Shown: positions 32,856 through 45,090, counted from the stretch's first letter. The stretch: 64,000 nt of DNA from Siphlonurus alternatus (GCA_949825025.1 OX463781.1:4753370-4817369); one strand, 5' to 3'. Numbers and translations are program-made. The notes: generated from the sequence alone by a model not told the origin.

Positions 32856-33014
32856 CCTCCAGCCCCCCACTGACGGGGATGTTGTCTCCGTCCTCACGTC
32901 GCCACACGATGCTGGGACGTGGCGAGCCCGTGGCGGCGCACCGCAGAGTCACGTTGGTGCCCTCGCTTACCACCATGTCCGTGCTGGTCGGGTAGTCCAG
33001 GATGTCCGGGGGAA
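32856..33014 (-). CDS. DIP-family protein, copy B, exon 3 (start of Ig2)
   Basis: 159 bp, TTCCAG acceptor and GTGAGT donor, phase 1. Encodes VPPDILDYPTSTDMVVSEG, NVTLRCAATGS and IVWRREDGDNIPV. The Ser of VVSEG replaces the Arg of copy A and makes the exon read GGTAAGC at 32965-32970, a good 5' splice-site match inside the exon. Otherwise one synonymous change from copy A. Confidence 0.92.
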
Positions 33015-33578
33015 CTGGAACAAGAAGAACAAGGCTAACAATATCTGGGACCAGGGATTAGTGCATGGTCGAGTATAACAAAATCATTGCAGTAGGAATT
33101 TAATTATTCGACAATGAATAATGAATCATGCTTGAATCGTCATTTTTTAACAACTCAAAGTATCCAATATATTCAGAAAACAATAGGATAAATTTAAATT
33201 TTCTCTTGAAAAACTATACCTATGTTTCAATAACACTTGTTTCATATTTTTGTTTATTTTGAAATAATAAAACGAAACAGCTGATTGCAAAAATTTCTCT
33301 ATGTCTTTTACTTTCTTTCTCATTAAAAAGTTGTTTTTGTCATTTTTTTTTTTTTTATAACTTGCACTTGCTTTTGTACGGTAGACGTGTAAAAAATATA
33401 TCTTGATATGATGAAGGTTTTTATTACCTTAAAAAAAGATGAAATATAACAAAGAGTATATTTTTTTGAGAACTAAATGTGTACGTAACTGGGGAGATGA
33501 GGAAAATAAAAAGTAGAGATTGTGTGTTCTTTATACACCTGGAATCATAGTCGTGGTGTCGCAGTCTCTCTCTCTCTC

Positions 33579-33651
<73 letters not shown>

Positions 33652-33949
33652 ACAAACAAGACAACTGAGGTGTCTATTGTGTGCATGTTGGGCACTCAAG
33701 GAAAATCTCTCCTTCTCATTAACTTACTGACGACCTCCACAAATGTAAGGTATTCCACAAGGTTTGTTTGTGTGTCCGCAACAGAAGCTAATGAACTAAC
33801 TTCAGACAAAGTTGAAACACTTGAAAACAAAACTAATCTTAACAAAACAAGTCTCTGTTCTCACACTATTTTATGTTTAATTATAAAATGAATCTTAATA
33901 TTAATGTATATTAATGTTATATACTGTATTTATTTGGGTTATGTACGTA
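33015..33949. other. Intron 2 of copy B with (TC)n microsatellite
   Basis: Contains a TC dinucleotide repeat of about 85 bp at 33564-33649 with two TG interruptions. The rest is unremarkable intron. Confidence 0.7.
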
Positions 33950-34150
33950 AAGGTAGATTTTCATAAGAGCCAATGATGATGCGATGCAATTTTGACGTAC
34001 AAGTTATGATATCCTATACACCGCAAGCATATTAGCCGAGCGAAACAACACATGGAATTTCGTTGCTCTTTTGAATCATCAATGGATGTGCGCTTTATTC
34101 GCGCGCGTTGCGTCATAAGCTGAAAATATCTGATGTAAATCCATCTTAAA
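33950..34150. mobile_element. MITE of the AAAGG-AGATTTTCAT family
   Basis: Left GTAAAGGTAGATTTTCATAAG, right GATGTAAATCCATCTTAAAA; ATGATGCGATGCAATTTTG and GCGTTGCGTCATAAGCTG fit the family, more diverged than others. Confidence 0.65.
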
Positions 34151-35518
34151 ACTTTCACTTATTTTATACATAAGATGATAACTTTAGACTAATGCTTTCT
34201 TAAATCGCATAACTATATAATGCTTATTTGCAATTTTTGCACTCACTATCAGTTCTTCTGTTAATTTAATTCTGTCATAAATTTAAGACAGTAAACATTG
34301 AATTTTGTAATTCAACATTCACCTGAATGCCATTACTTGCATTATATAACTGCTACGTACTAGGTAAGAGATTTTTGATTTCCTTCTTATTACACTTCAA
34401 GCAAGTATTTCAGAGTTGTTTTTTTTTGCTAAAGAAAATGGAGAACACTAAATAACAACCTGAATAATTTTTATTGCATTTTTAATAAAAAAACTCGATA
34501 TTTTTCATAGTTTTTGAAACCTTCTAAGAAACTGGTGCTGTGATTCACTAAGATATCATAGGCATTTTAAACATTTAACACAAGCAAAGGAAAAAAAAAT
34601 TAAAATGGTACATGACTATGACTTGTCAGTTTATTTCAATTCAATTTTAAGGTTTTAAGGGTATTATGATATTAATTTTTTTTTTTTAAAATTTATAGTA
34701 CATAATTTGTGGTCCTCTAATTATGCAATGAAAAATATCAAGCAAATTTTCTGTTGTGTGTTTTTTTTTTTTGTATACTGTATATGCATATTTCTTTATA
34801 ATCTACTTTAAAAGTACAGAGTACAGTAACCATTGATATTTTAAATACTTAAATAATTTGGAATGATGGTATACTTTTATACAAATTCAACATACGCAAG
34901 ATTTCCCCTCAATGAAGGGGGTAACGTTTCATTGTGTGGGGATAAAAGCAGGCTGGTAGAATCTTGAGAATACAAAAGAGGTATCCACAATCGAGTGGAA
35001 ATGTCAGCGGACTTTCAAATGGCGTCCTCAGCACAGTAAATCCCAGACGACAATGAAAACAAACTGTTATATTCTTGTGGTGATGGAATGATGGAATTGG
35101 AATAGAGGAGTTCGAATGCATTCTCTCCTCGCGCACTCCTCTTGTCTGCAAATGGACACACAACAAGAGGAATTACATTTGGAGCTCGGGACGAGAATTT
35201 CACCACCAGAACTCATCGTCACGTGATCAATCGTCCACACACTCCAAATATTCATTGGGAAAGATGTTTTTTTTTTTTTTTTGAGAATTGGATTAATATC
35301 TGGCATGATGCAACGACTGTATACTGGGAGGATGGTCTAGGATGTTGAATTGAGGAACATCGATACTCGACAATTATCGCCAAACTTCGGGAAATTCTTT
35401 CAAATAAGCCACGTGCTCGAGCGATGTGTTTGAGGTCGTTAAAGATTTGACAGATTTGATAGCTGTCTAATAAAGCGGCACCCTTGACAGCGGAACCTTT
35501 GTAGATACGCTAGGCCAA
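34151..35518. other. Intronic stretch, nothing recognised
   Basis: Part of intron 2 of copy B. GC-neutral patch 34909-35340 shows no splice-bounded coding frame that I can support. Confidence 0.4.
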
Positions 35519-35893
35519 TTAAGGTAGAGATAACGCTGATCAGCTGTTCAACGTACTCTCCTTTGATTAACATATGTAAACCTTAGCAAATTCACAAAAA
35601 TTCTGAAATTTTTTAACAGGCAGATTTTAGTGCCAAAAAGCCATTGAAAAAATTTCAAAACAATTTAATGATCCAACTTTTTTTAATTAATTTTATTAAT
35701 TTTCAGCATAGGGCTTTCCCTTGGAGAGACAAATTAAAAACTTGATTAAAAAAATCGTCTGGAAAAATTGTTTTGAAATTTTTTCATGGCTCTAATATCT
35801 GCCTCTCAAATTTTTTTTGTGAATTTGCTAAGGTTTACATGTTAATCAAAGGAGAGTAGGTCAACCAGCTGATCGACATTATCTCTATCTTAA
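35519..35893. mobile_element. TTAA-flanked hairpin MITE (AAGGTAGAGAT)
   Basis: Left TTAAGGTAGAGATAACGCTG, right ACATTATCTCTATCTTAA; inner arms as in 29291-29700. Confidence 0.83.
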
Positions 35894-36185
35894 ATACGCT
35901 ATAAAAATCAACGTCGTGACGTAGCAGGGTTCAGAAATGGAGTTGCTTTGGCGGCAAAAGCTGACGGTATTAAATAAGTTAATCCGTCCTCTTAGTAAAC
36001 AGTTCTGGGGTAATTAACTAGAATAATGTTACATTTTAAATCCACCTGTAACTAAAACAACGTGGAGTTAAGACTTTTTCCATCAAAGTCCTAATTAAGT
36101 TAAGTCATTTTTAAAATATGCTTTGATACATTTCATTTTTTTTTCTGTTATCACCTTAAGTAAAAAAAAAAACTATTTTTCTCAC

Positions 36186-36393
36186 CTACAACTTCTAGGA
36201 AGCCGACCTGGCTCTTCATGGGGTCGGTGTTAATCTGACACATGTACCAGCCACGGTCTGACTCGCGCACCTCGCGGACCTGCAGGTACCACGTGCGGTG
36301 CTCGCTCTGGGAGATGGCAATCCGGTGGTTCTTGGTGATCACGTGCGTGTGGATCGTCAGGATGGTCTGCGTGTCCACGCGTAGCCACGCCAC
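36186..36393 (-). CDS. DIP-family protein, copy B, exon 2 (most of Ig1)
   Basis: 208 bp, TTTCCAG acceptor and GTGAGA donor; starts in phase 0, ends in phase 1. Encodes VAWLRVDTQTILTIHTHVIT, KNHRIAISQSEHRTWYLQ, VREVRESDRGWYMCQINTD and PMKSQVGFLEVV. It supplies the core tryptophan and second cysteine of Ig1, the domain through which DIPs bind Dpr proteins (known for Drosophila). RGWYMCQINTDPMKSQ is a strong family signature. The copy A equivalent lies outside the window. Confidence 0.94.
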
Positions 36394-36447
36394 CTGGAAA
36401 ACAAAATGACCTCAACAATAAATAGATTTTCATTACAAGTCTCATAA

Positions 36448-36745
36448 TGATGTGAAGTAACGCCGAGCACTGTTACAATAGTAGTTGGATGGATGACCGT
36501 TTAAAAAAAACTTTTTTTCCCACACGTACTGCTTGAGTAAATCTTTTTACCTTTTCACTATTGTGGTTTTCTTGTCTTCGGACCATTGCTTTTACTGTTT
36601 TATTAACAGAAAACTGTGGCGTTCATCCTAACTGAGATTTCTACGTTTCTCTCTTGCATTACAAGGCCTTGGTTGATCTCGTTCCGTATGAATCCATAGA
36701 AATGTAGAAATTAGGGTTTCGGAAGTTTCAGTTAGCAAACCTGGT
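36448..36745 (+). mobile_element. 5S-SINE, degraded
   Basis: The head TGTGAAGTAACGCCGAGCAC, TAGTAGTTGGATGGATGACCG resembles the middle of 5S rRNA; the body TCGGACCATTGCTTTTACTG, GGCGTTCATCCTAACTGAGA and TTAGGGTTTCGGAAG matches 51350-51705. It lies close upstream of exon 2 of copy B, on the opposite strand to the gene. Confidence 0.68.
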
Positions 36746-38032
36746 GTATAAATAGTGAGTTAAAGTAAGTAACCAGTTGTAGTTTGAGTAAAAAAGTCTA
36801 AAAAATTAATATTTTATGCATCTAAATTAAATCTCAAAATGTATGCCTTGCGGAAAAAGAGGCTATATATAAATTACAAACATGATTTTGAAATTAATTT
36901 CCTTGATTTGCACACCCCGTTTTTTTTTACACTCATTTGATACCAATTAATCTTACATAAAAAATAATCTTTAATTAAAAGTGAAGCTGTAATTTTTTCT
37001 CTTCCTCTACAACAATACTTATTTCTCAGAAACTTAAAATGCCACTACAGTTAAAAGTCATAAAAAGATTATTGTATTATTTCATTGATATATACAAATC
37101 ACTAAAGTATATAGAATAACAAGTTGAGAATCATCTCCCCTTTCTTTGCTCGTTATCTCGTATCCCGAGGGTATGTAATAAGTGGAGAAGAGGTGGTAGG
37201 AAGAAAAGATCGTCAAATAATTTGTCATCGCTTGTCAGCGTTCAGATAAAATCTTGCATCTAGACGCCTCGGGTTACATGAGTCCTCGTCAATATGTGAC
37301 ATTGAAATTATATTGTGTCTCACGTGCACGTGTGTTCGGTCACGTGAATTCTCTTTGACCTAATAGATTTATGGAATATAATATATATCTTGATAATTAT
37401 ACATTAATTATTTATTTCATTTGATTGAGATCTCGAAATTGATTTCAAAAAGACTTACAGCTATTTTTTTTTAACGCAAGATCATGCAAATTTTGTAATG
37501 GATCTGTGATCGTGTCAATTTTGTGTAAATTGATTTAGAAATTTAACATTGGTCTTATGGACGTACGGAAATTAGAAATAGAGCTATCGTGGAAAATTAG
37601 ATTTTGCTAAAAAGTTTGAAACATTATCGATTTTTTAAAATGTATTTCATTCATTTTCTTCTAACTGGAATATTCCATGACACCGAAGTAACTGTGAGGT
37701 TAATCATTAAGACAAAGAAAACAGTAATAATTTATCGTAACCGTCGCTAGATTTTTGCTAATAAATATCAGATAAAACTACTATTAAGGATTATTGTCAC
37801 TAGTGTAATAATTTTTTGAAGGTAAAAAATATAAAATTTAGATCAGAACATAGAAAATAAAATGACTGTTCACTTGATGAAGTAAAAAAAGTATTTATTC
37901 AGTCCAGTTTTTGAGATATTAACTTTTTGAGCAGAAAAAGATGTTGATTTGACTAATGGCTGACAGATTTCCAATGATGTTTTTACTATATACATCCTGT
38001 ATATCTCAAAAACTAGAAAGATTTTTGCTCAA
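36746..38032. other. Intron 1 of copy B, nothing recognised
   Basis: AT-rich intron without a supported repeat or exon. Confidence 0.4.
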
Positions 38033-38346
<314 letters not shown>

Positions 38347-38891
38347 TTTATTTTTATTTTTTTTTATTATTATTATTTTTTTTTTTTGCTGAAAACTTGT
38401 TATTGTTTACTACATTTTTCAGAGTGATTCACCATCTCCTAAGACTAGTGACAATAATAAAATTCTTAAAAAAATAACATATAATACTTATTATTTATAT
38501 CAATGTAGTAATTAATTCATGCTAATTTAAAGACAAATAATTGTTATTATCAACACTTACGTGTTAAAAATGTTATGAAGTAGAATAAAGTAGCTATTAA
38601 AGGTTTAAACTGATATTTAAGCATGACTATCGATTTTCTTAAAGAGGTTATGTGAGTGTAATAGTAATATAAAGCCCTCTAACAATGATTTATTCATGGT
38701 ACACTAATATAATTTAGAAGAGGTGCTATTTTAATTTCCAACCTGTCACTACGCTTATAATGCTGAGGTTGTACTTAATGGTTCGAGAGTGAATTATAAG
38801 TAAGTTATGTTTAAGAATGTTAAACATCCTAACTGCTTCCACTAACAAAGAATCACGTAGTCAAATGATAGCACAAATAATAGCTTGTTAC
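38347..38891. other. Intronic stretch, nothing recognised
   Basis: Poly-T-rich start, then ordinary AT-rich intron. Confidence 0.4.
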
Positions 38892-39029
38892 GTACACTTA
38901 TTATTTTGGAAATTTCCCCACTTGCAACTTTGTTAATCATCATCATGCCCTGTGTTATTCTTACGGGGCCTGGTGATTAGACTGATTAGCAAGGCTGCAA
39001 CGGGAAATTTTCTAAGGCGACGACTGTAC
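38892..39029. mobile_element. ACTCGTCGCC family MITE
   Basis: Left GTACACTTATTATTTTGG, right AAGGCGACGACTGTAC; inner TTAATCATCATCATGCCC and GGCCTGGTGATTAG. Confidence 0.75.
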
Positions 39030-39054
39030 GCTTTTTATAAAACTTTACGAAACA

Positions 39055-39222
39055 ATGGGGACATTCACAAAGCACTATAACCCCCACTTTAGCCTCGATT
39101 TTTATCCCTGGCGCTAAACCAGAGGATAACCATGTTTAGCATATAGTTTAGTACCATTTTTAGCACCATGGATAAAAATCGAGGCTAAATTAGGGGTTAA
39201 AGTGCTTTGTGAATGTCCCCCA
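39055..39222. mobile_element. ACAAAGCACTTTAACCCCCAC palindromic MITE
   Basis: Left GGGGACATTCACAAAGCAC, right GTGCTTTGTGAATGTCCCCC; same family as 22432-22612. Confidence 0.83.
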
Positions 39223-39473
39223 ATAGAATTTAAAAACCTAATTATGAATTTTATACGTAAACAAAAATGTTCCACAAGTGTAATTAAATATGCATCATAT
39301 TTTGGTTTGTTAATAATAATTTTTCGATAACATCTTGGCCTTAAAAATTGCCCAACATAAGTTAAAAATGAATGAGGAATAAATAATATAATCATTTACT
39401 GGTAAAAAATAACAATATTTGCAATCTAACATGCTAACTAACTCTTCTAAAGAAGGTAATAAGATAACGAGTA

Positions 39474-39705
39474 TCCTACTTCACGCGTTGTTGTGCCCTC
39501 TCATTCGTGATCGGAAGACCGTGAGTTCGATCCCAGGAACCACCAAACATTTTTACTGTTAACTATACAGAACACTCACCAGTGCACCTTTATAAAAGTG
39601 ATTGATGGCATCTTCCATTAATTACCGACCATCCTAATCGAATTTTCCATGGTTCCCTCACAGTCACGACTATAAGATGAATTCTGGGATGGATGGACTC
39701 CTTGG
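39474..39705 (+). mobile_element. tRNA-derived SINE, degraded
   Basis: B box AGTTCGATCCC at about 39524-39534 after GGAAGACCGTG; the body ACCGACCATCCTAATCG and TTCCATGGTTCCCTCACAGTC matches the SINE at 30077. The A box region is decayed. Confidence 0.65.
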
Positions 39706-40817
39706 TTTTGAAGGAACCTACACAATTTTCAAGCAAAGCTACAGTTCAACAAATGTTGTAAGTTACCACTTGAAGTAACCGGAAGTGCAAGGTTTCTGGA
39801 CTCTGTAATTCAGGTTTGAAACTGAAACTTTGTAGGGTGATTTATAATTAGAATTTAAATAAACCTCTGTACGAATTTTCAAATTTTTCATAATAATAAT
39901 TCAGCCAATACCCATCCACTTCCAGCTACTTTTGGTCAATTGTTGAACTGTACAGTGAAATTAATATGATATTCCCTCCGGAAGTAGCCGAAAGTATCAA
40001 GTTTGTGACTATTCTGTTTGTAATTATTTTAAATTTTGCAGAGGGATTTGTAGTATAATTACATACTTACTGACTTATGTGTGAAATTGCAATGCTATAA
40101 AATAAGAATATAGGAAGTTCAGAAGCTTGTGGCTACATCCGGAAGGAAAATTACATAAATTTTATCGTAGTTTGGGTCCACAAATATCCAGGACTTTAAA
40201 TTATATTCATTTCAAGGTTTAATTGTGATGAAAATAATAAGGTACAGTTTTAGAAGCTACGTTATTATGTTGACAAACACTAAAAAGTACGCATGTAAAT
40301 AATGTTAGCGATGTTTTTTCAGAGTTTCTGACGCCGCCAAGCTGACGTAAATCAAAAGTCAGTCATGCACAGAATGACAGCAATCACTTTTCCCTTTGCA
40401 TGTGGCTATGTCAAAATATCTCTCAAAAAGAATTTTACTTCAACGAAATTCTAAAAGCGCTCTCAAAGCTCTCTGACAGAAAAAAGTTTTTCTCTTTGAT
40501 TTAGAGTATATCTGTCATAATGTATATAAAATTTACAAAAATATCAAAGCATTTTGAATTTTACGTAACAAATTTTTATCCAACGTCAATATACGTTGTA
40601 AATTATTTTGAAATATACTTTTATAAAAGCATATTATTTTTATTTCACTATATAAAAATTTCAAAAAACATGTCAGTGAAGTGTAATTTCAACTGTGAAA
40701 AAGCAAAAACATGCTATTAAAGCAATTTAAGATATCAAAGAAACAATTTTATAAAAGTAGCCATTTAATTTTGAAGTAATATTTTTTACTTCATTAATTG
40801 AGATTAATTAAATTTCC
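39706..40817. other. Intronic stretch with weak repetition
   Basis: The motif CCGGAAG recurs (about 39779, 39976 and 40138) at 160-200 bp spacing with similar TTTGTAATTT context, possibly an old repeat. No gene seen. Confidence 0.35.
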
Positions 40818-41142
40818 AATGGAGTATTGTCCTCAATTTTTTTTATTGCAGAAATGGATAGAGCGTGCAAAGTTATGCTACCCTGATTTTTTTCAGATTT
40901 TTTAGAACCCGGGAAGTATTTTTAAAAAATTATTGAAAGTCCTTTTTGTGACGTCACGCGGCGGCAAGTCCTATCTTTTTCTTAAGGAGCGGCGTCTCGT
41001 GACGTCAGAAAAAGAACTTTCAATAATTTTTTCAAAATAGTTCCCGGGCTCTAAAAAATCTGAAAAAAATCAGGGTTATAGTATAACTTTGCACCTTCTA
41101 TCCATTTCTGCAATAAAAAAAATTGAGGTCAATACTCCATTA
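40818..41142. mobile_element. GAAATGGATAGAGGG family MITE, best copy
   Basis: Ends AATGGAGTATTGTCCTCAATT and AATTGAGGTCAATACTCCATT. Inner arms GCAGAAATGGATAGAG, AAAGTTATGCTA, TCAGATTTTTTAGA, CCCGGGAAGTATTTTT and ATTGAAAGT are matched on the right. Centre has GTGACGTCACG on one side and CGTGACGTCAG on the other. Confidence 0.85.
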
Positions 41143-41371
41143 TATAACAAAATATAGGGTGTGATTCACGAAACAATTATTTAGTGAATCATTAAATGTA
41201 GCCAGAAAGTTTCCAATTACCATGACAATTGACATCATACTTATCTCGAAATTAATTCGTTGTGTTTTTAATGTATTTATTTTGTTATTTTTAACTTAAC
41301 TGTAGGATTCGATATATTATACAAGTAACTCTATAATTAAATTACAATTTATAATTTCAAACACAAACTTT

Positions 41372-41505
41372 CGTAGACCTGACTTGGCATTGTTTAGGAT
41401 TTTGTGCGTTCCTTTTCTACCATGGACTAGCAATCTATTTCAGCATTTGGCTAGTTGCATGTGATTGAGGGAAATTTGTAAATATTGGTCAGAATGAATC
41501 GTAAT
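41372..41505 (-). mobile_element. Decayed 5S-SINE tail
   Basis: GCATGTGATTGAGGGAAATT, TGTAAATATTGGTCAGAATG and CATGGACTAGCAATCTATTT loosely match the reversed SINE body at 29008-29158. Confidence 0.4.
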
Positions 41506-41519
41506 AATGAACAACCTGC

Positions 41520-41806
41520 ATGGAAAGTTTTAATTGCAAAAATGAAAAAGAGATACCAAAATTGTTATTATTTTTTTTTTCAGAGTCTGGGAAATATTTT
41601 TTTAAAAAAATCATTGAAAGTATAGAGATAGTCGTCAGTAAACATCAATTAATTATAAAACGATATATTATAGGACCTAAAAGGGGCATTGATTTAAAAC
41701 TGAACTTTGAAAATATTTTTGGCAATACTTTCTGGTCTCTAAAAAATCTGCAAAAATTCAGTGTAAAATAATTTGGTGCCCTCTATTCATTTCAAAAATT
41801 TTATGT
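41520..41806. mobile_element. GAAATGGATAGAGGG family MITE, diverged
   Basis: Left TTTTAATTGCAAAAATGAAA-AGAGATACC, right TTTGGTGCCCTCTATTCATT; CTCTAAAAAATCTGCAAAAA on the right arm. Confidence 0.65.
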
Positions 41807-41815
41807 CACATCATG

Positions 41816-41936
41816 TCAGAATGCAAATTACGTAACTACAAAAAAAATTGATGAAACTTTGACTCTTATATATTCTATAGTGAGATAAGTTTACAGTTGC
41901 ATCAATTTTTTGTAGTTACGTGATTTGAATTCTGGG
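41816..41936. mobile_element. Short palindromic element
   Basis: Left TCAGAATGCAAATTACGTAAC then TACAAAAAAAATTGATG; right CATCAATTTTTTGTAGTTAC then GTGATTTGAATTCTG. Confidence 0.72.
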
Positions 41937-42354
41937 GCGATGATAGGTTGTCTATTAGAGAATTCCATCAGCATGCACGAGCTTTTTAGCTACCAAAATA
42001 TTAAAAAATCTTCAATGGTGGTGTGGAAATTGAACTCGCGTGACTCAGATGTACGTCAAGTGCCTAGCTGACTTATAAAATATTAACATGGAATTGAAAG
42101 TAATTTCTCCTCTTGAGTTTTTATTTGTATTGTTTATTAACAAGATTAGTTGGGTGTATAAACATAAGAGTTGACATTTCGCATGAGCCGGTGACATTTA
42201 GCGGGCCATCGAAATGCCACGCAACCCACGCTTATGTCACCAGGCATCAAGCTACTTGTCATGCTATATAATAACGCACTAGAAAATTGAAACGCGATCG
42301 TTACTATACAAATGTATTAAATAGACACTAGGATAGTTTGCTAAGTTGCGGTAT

Positions 42355-42531
42355 TTACGCTAACATTACTAAGGGATTTTTTGTCACACGCTTTAAAAAA
42401 TTGGGGGGGGGGTAAAACAAACTGCTATTTAAACCACATATTAAAAATAAATTCAAGGAATAGAATAATATTTATTCTACCACTGGCGGTAATACAGTGA
42501 CAATAGTTGCCATAATACAACTTAAAGGTAG
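42355..42531. mobile_element. Possible left part of a G-run MITE
   Basis: TAACATTACTAAGGGATTTT, CACACGCTTT, TTGGGGGGGGGGTAAAAC and CTGCTATTTAAA match the left half of the 18191-18425 family. A matching right half is at 45091-45240, beyond three abutting TTAA elements. Confidence 0.5.
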
Positions 42532-42715
42532 ATTTTTTGGGTGATTTTCAGCCTGCGATGCGAATAAAGCGCTTGGTGGCCATATTTGGCAATTAAAAGA
42601 AAAAAAACATTGTAATTAACGCGATTACCGGTGAATTCGTCGCTGCATAGGATTTCCCAGCTTTTACTTCAAATTGCGCCGCATCACCATTGTCGCTCAT
42701 GAAAATCCACTTTAA
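42532..42715. mobile_element. TTAA MITE, first in a three-element chain
   Basis: TTAAAGGTAGATTTTTTGGG to CATGAAAATCCACTTTAA; CAGCCTGCGATGCG and GCGCCGCATCACCATTG mark the family. Right TTAA shared with the next element. Confidence 0.82.
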
Positions 42716-43156
42716 GGGTGCAAGGCCACCGAAGGCCATGGGGTAGACAGCGCCATCTCTTGACAAATTGGTTTTTATTTTCTTACGGACAGAGTTTTTA
42801 GAGTATCGACTTGAAACTGAATTAAGGTATGAACATTGACACTTTTGATACGCAGTAAAAATTTCATTGTCGTAGATGAAACCAATTTTTAAATTCAAGC
42901 CCAAAACTGGTTTGGTTCCCGCTATTTTCAGACGGGCGGGAACGGGCGGGAACCAAACCAGTTTCGGGCTTGAATTTAAAAATTGGTTTCATCTACAACA
43001 ATAAATTTTTTTCTACCTATCAAAAGTGTCAATGTCCATACCTTAATTCAGTTTCAAGTCGATACTGTAAAAACTCTGCCCATAAGAAATTAAAAACCAA
43101 TTTGTCAAGAGATGGCGCTGTCTACCCCGTGGCCATAGGTGGCCTTACACCCTTAA
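42712..43156. mobile_element. TTAA hairpin MITE, second in the chain
   Basis: TTAAGGGTGCAAGGCCACC to GGTGGCCTTACACCCTTAA; the arms pair over most of about 215 bp (for example GTAGACAGCGCCATCTCTTG on the left). The loop has two ACGGGCGGGAAC repeats. Both boundary TTAAs are shared with neighbours. Confidence 0.88.
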
Positions 43157-45090
43157 GGTCTGTCGCTATGAAAATATGCAAGTGGAATGAAAAGAGATGT
43201 CACTACCAGTCTTTAGTAAATGATGTCCGAGATTGGGTGATTTTAATTCCAACATTTCAAAGGAAATAATAAGATTAACCGTTTTTAAATGAGCAACAGT
43301 CATTATAATTATGTTTATCTATTTCCTAGTCTGATTAATTTGTGAATACAATAATTATATGTTAAGTTATTGCAGTTAAAAAAATGCCCCTATAACTCAG
43401 AGAGCAAAAGCTCAAGGCAAAGAAAGAAATATGAAGGGCAGCCGTGACGTGATGAATGCTCCTTCTCCACCGTTGCGAGTGCGCCTCAACATTCCATTGT
43501 ATTTTAAATTGAATAGAAGGGAGAGTAACGGTAAATAAACAAATATGTATTATTTTGAAAGAATTAATATTATGATTTTTAGGATAGTAAGCATCGAAAC
43601 TTTTTTTTTTTCGATAAAAAAATAAAATATATTATTGTATTTTTTAATTCCTTTTGTTATATATAATGAATCTAACTCGAATCTAAGTAATAATCCTAAT
43701 AATTACGTAATTTTATATATTAAAATTTACTATCATTCATAATGCTGTTTCGCTTTATGTGGCTCATCATATCTAATCATATGCTTGAAATAAAAATAAT
43801 TTGATAATAATTTGTTTATGGATCCGCGCCTGATTATATTTATATAATTATATATATTAATAATTTTTTTTTTTTTTACAAGGATACACCCCTTAGAGCT
43901 TACAGCTCGCGGCGGGGTACTGGGTAGGGATATAAGGTAGGGAACGGATAGTGGCCACGGCCTGCATGCTTACGCGTCCCAGCATTCGCCGAGGTGAGAC
44001 TGAGGGAACCGTGGAAAACCTCAGTCAGGACGGACACCTTTACTTTTTCTCAATGGACCAAAGCGATGTCCAAAGCCTGGGGAACCACACGCAAGTGCAT
44101 CACTGCACTGGGTGGAAAGCGAGACGAATTTACCCCAGGGAGAGAGCAGCGTATTTTTTACTTGAAACGGTCACCCATCCAAGTACTAACCACGCTCGAC
44201 GTAGCTTGACTTCGGTGATCTAACGAGAACCGGTCAATGCACTGCGCCAATAATATTATTATTAAAAAAAATAATAATAAATATAAATATTTATTTATTT
44301 ATATTTATATATATTTTATATTTTTGTAGATATGTATTATATAAATACATATAATACTATATATATATATATATAGTTATATAATATTATAACTATATTA
44401 TAAATGTTATAATAAATATTATAATTTTATATAATTACGGTCCAATAATTAATAATAATTATAATAATTAATTAATTTTTCTCTCAATAAAAAAAAATCG
44501 ATATATATATATTATATATTATGTATTTTTTTTTTTTTTTTGTATTGGAGGAATTTAATAGCTAGAGCTAGGCCTTGTAGGAGCCATCAATTTCCGTGTG
44601 CAGACTACCAATGCTGAGCTGCATGAGCACGGCCCATAGGTCTGCACGGCCCACGGGCCCGCCCGTGCAGATCCGTGCGCGAGCCCGCAGAACCTAAGCC
44701 GTCTCGGCGCCCTCCCTGCTGCTGGTAAAGCTCAAGCTGACCATCCTCACTTGCCTCGCTGCTTGCTGGCGAGCAAGCTAGGTGCAGTCCCGAACAATGG
44801 GACAATGCACAGTACATCCAAGGAGAAAAAAATTCAGCAAGAGGGCTTGTGACACAGTGGGGAAATATAGTGTGTAATTTTCTTACTTGTAAAGTCCTTA
44901 AAACATTGCTGTACAGTATCCATATTAACTTGTTCATCAGAGAATATATATATAATTAATATTATACAATTAAAAATTAAATATCCTTTAAAGTTTTGTA
45001 AAAATGTTGGAAAAAAATTCTTCCAATCAGTATTTTTCGAAACGCAAACGTTGCGCCTCTGGTGGCCGGCTACGTAGCGACAGTCCTTAA
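43153..45090 (-). mobile_element. 1.94-kb TTAA element carrying a 5S-SINE, copy 1
   Basis: Terminal inverted repeats TTAAGGTCTGTCGCTA and TAGCGACAGTCCTTAA. A second copy in opposite orientation lies at 61554-63501. No transposase is visible, so it is non-autonomous. From the left it holds a unique segment, a 5S-SINE (43864-44249), an AT-rich tract, a GC-rich segment (44590-44830) inside a minus-strand open frame of 110 codons, and AT-rich DNA. The left TTAA is shared with the preceding hairpin. It lies in intron 1 of copy B. Confidence 0.87.
43864..44249 (-). mobile_element. 5S-SINE, full length, inside the TTAA element
   Basis: On the minus strand the head reads GGCGCAGTGCATTGACCGG, TCTCGTTAGATCACCGAAG, TCAAGCTACG, GAGCGTGGTTAGTACTTGG and ATGGGTGACCG, clearly the central part of 5S rRNA including its internal promoter region. 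The body follows and the element ends in a poly-A tail (poly-T at 43864-43877). A SINE3-type element, not a 5S gene. Confidence 0.85.

Noticed and set aside
32842..33078. Plus-strand frame across copy B exon 3
   Set aside because: It is the antisense shadow of the minus-strand exon, which has proper splice sites and Ig motifs.
44605..44937. 110-codon host gene
   Set aside because: It lies wholly inside a repeated TTAA element; the second copy differs mostly by replacement changes and no domain is recognisable.
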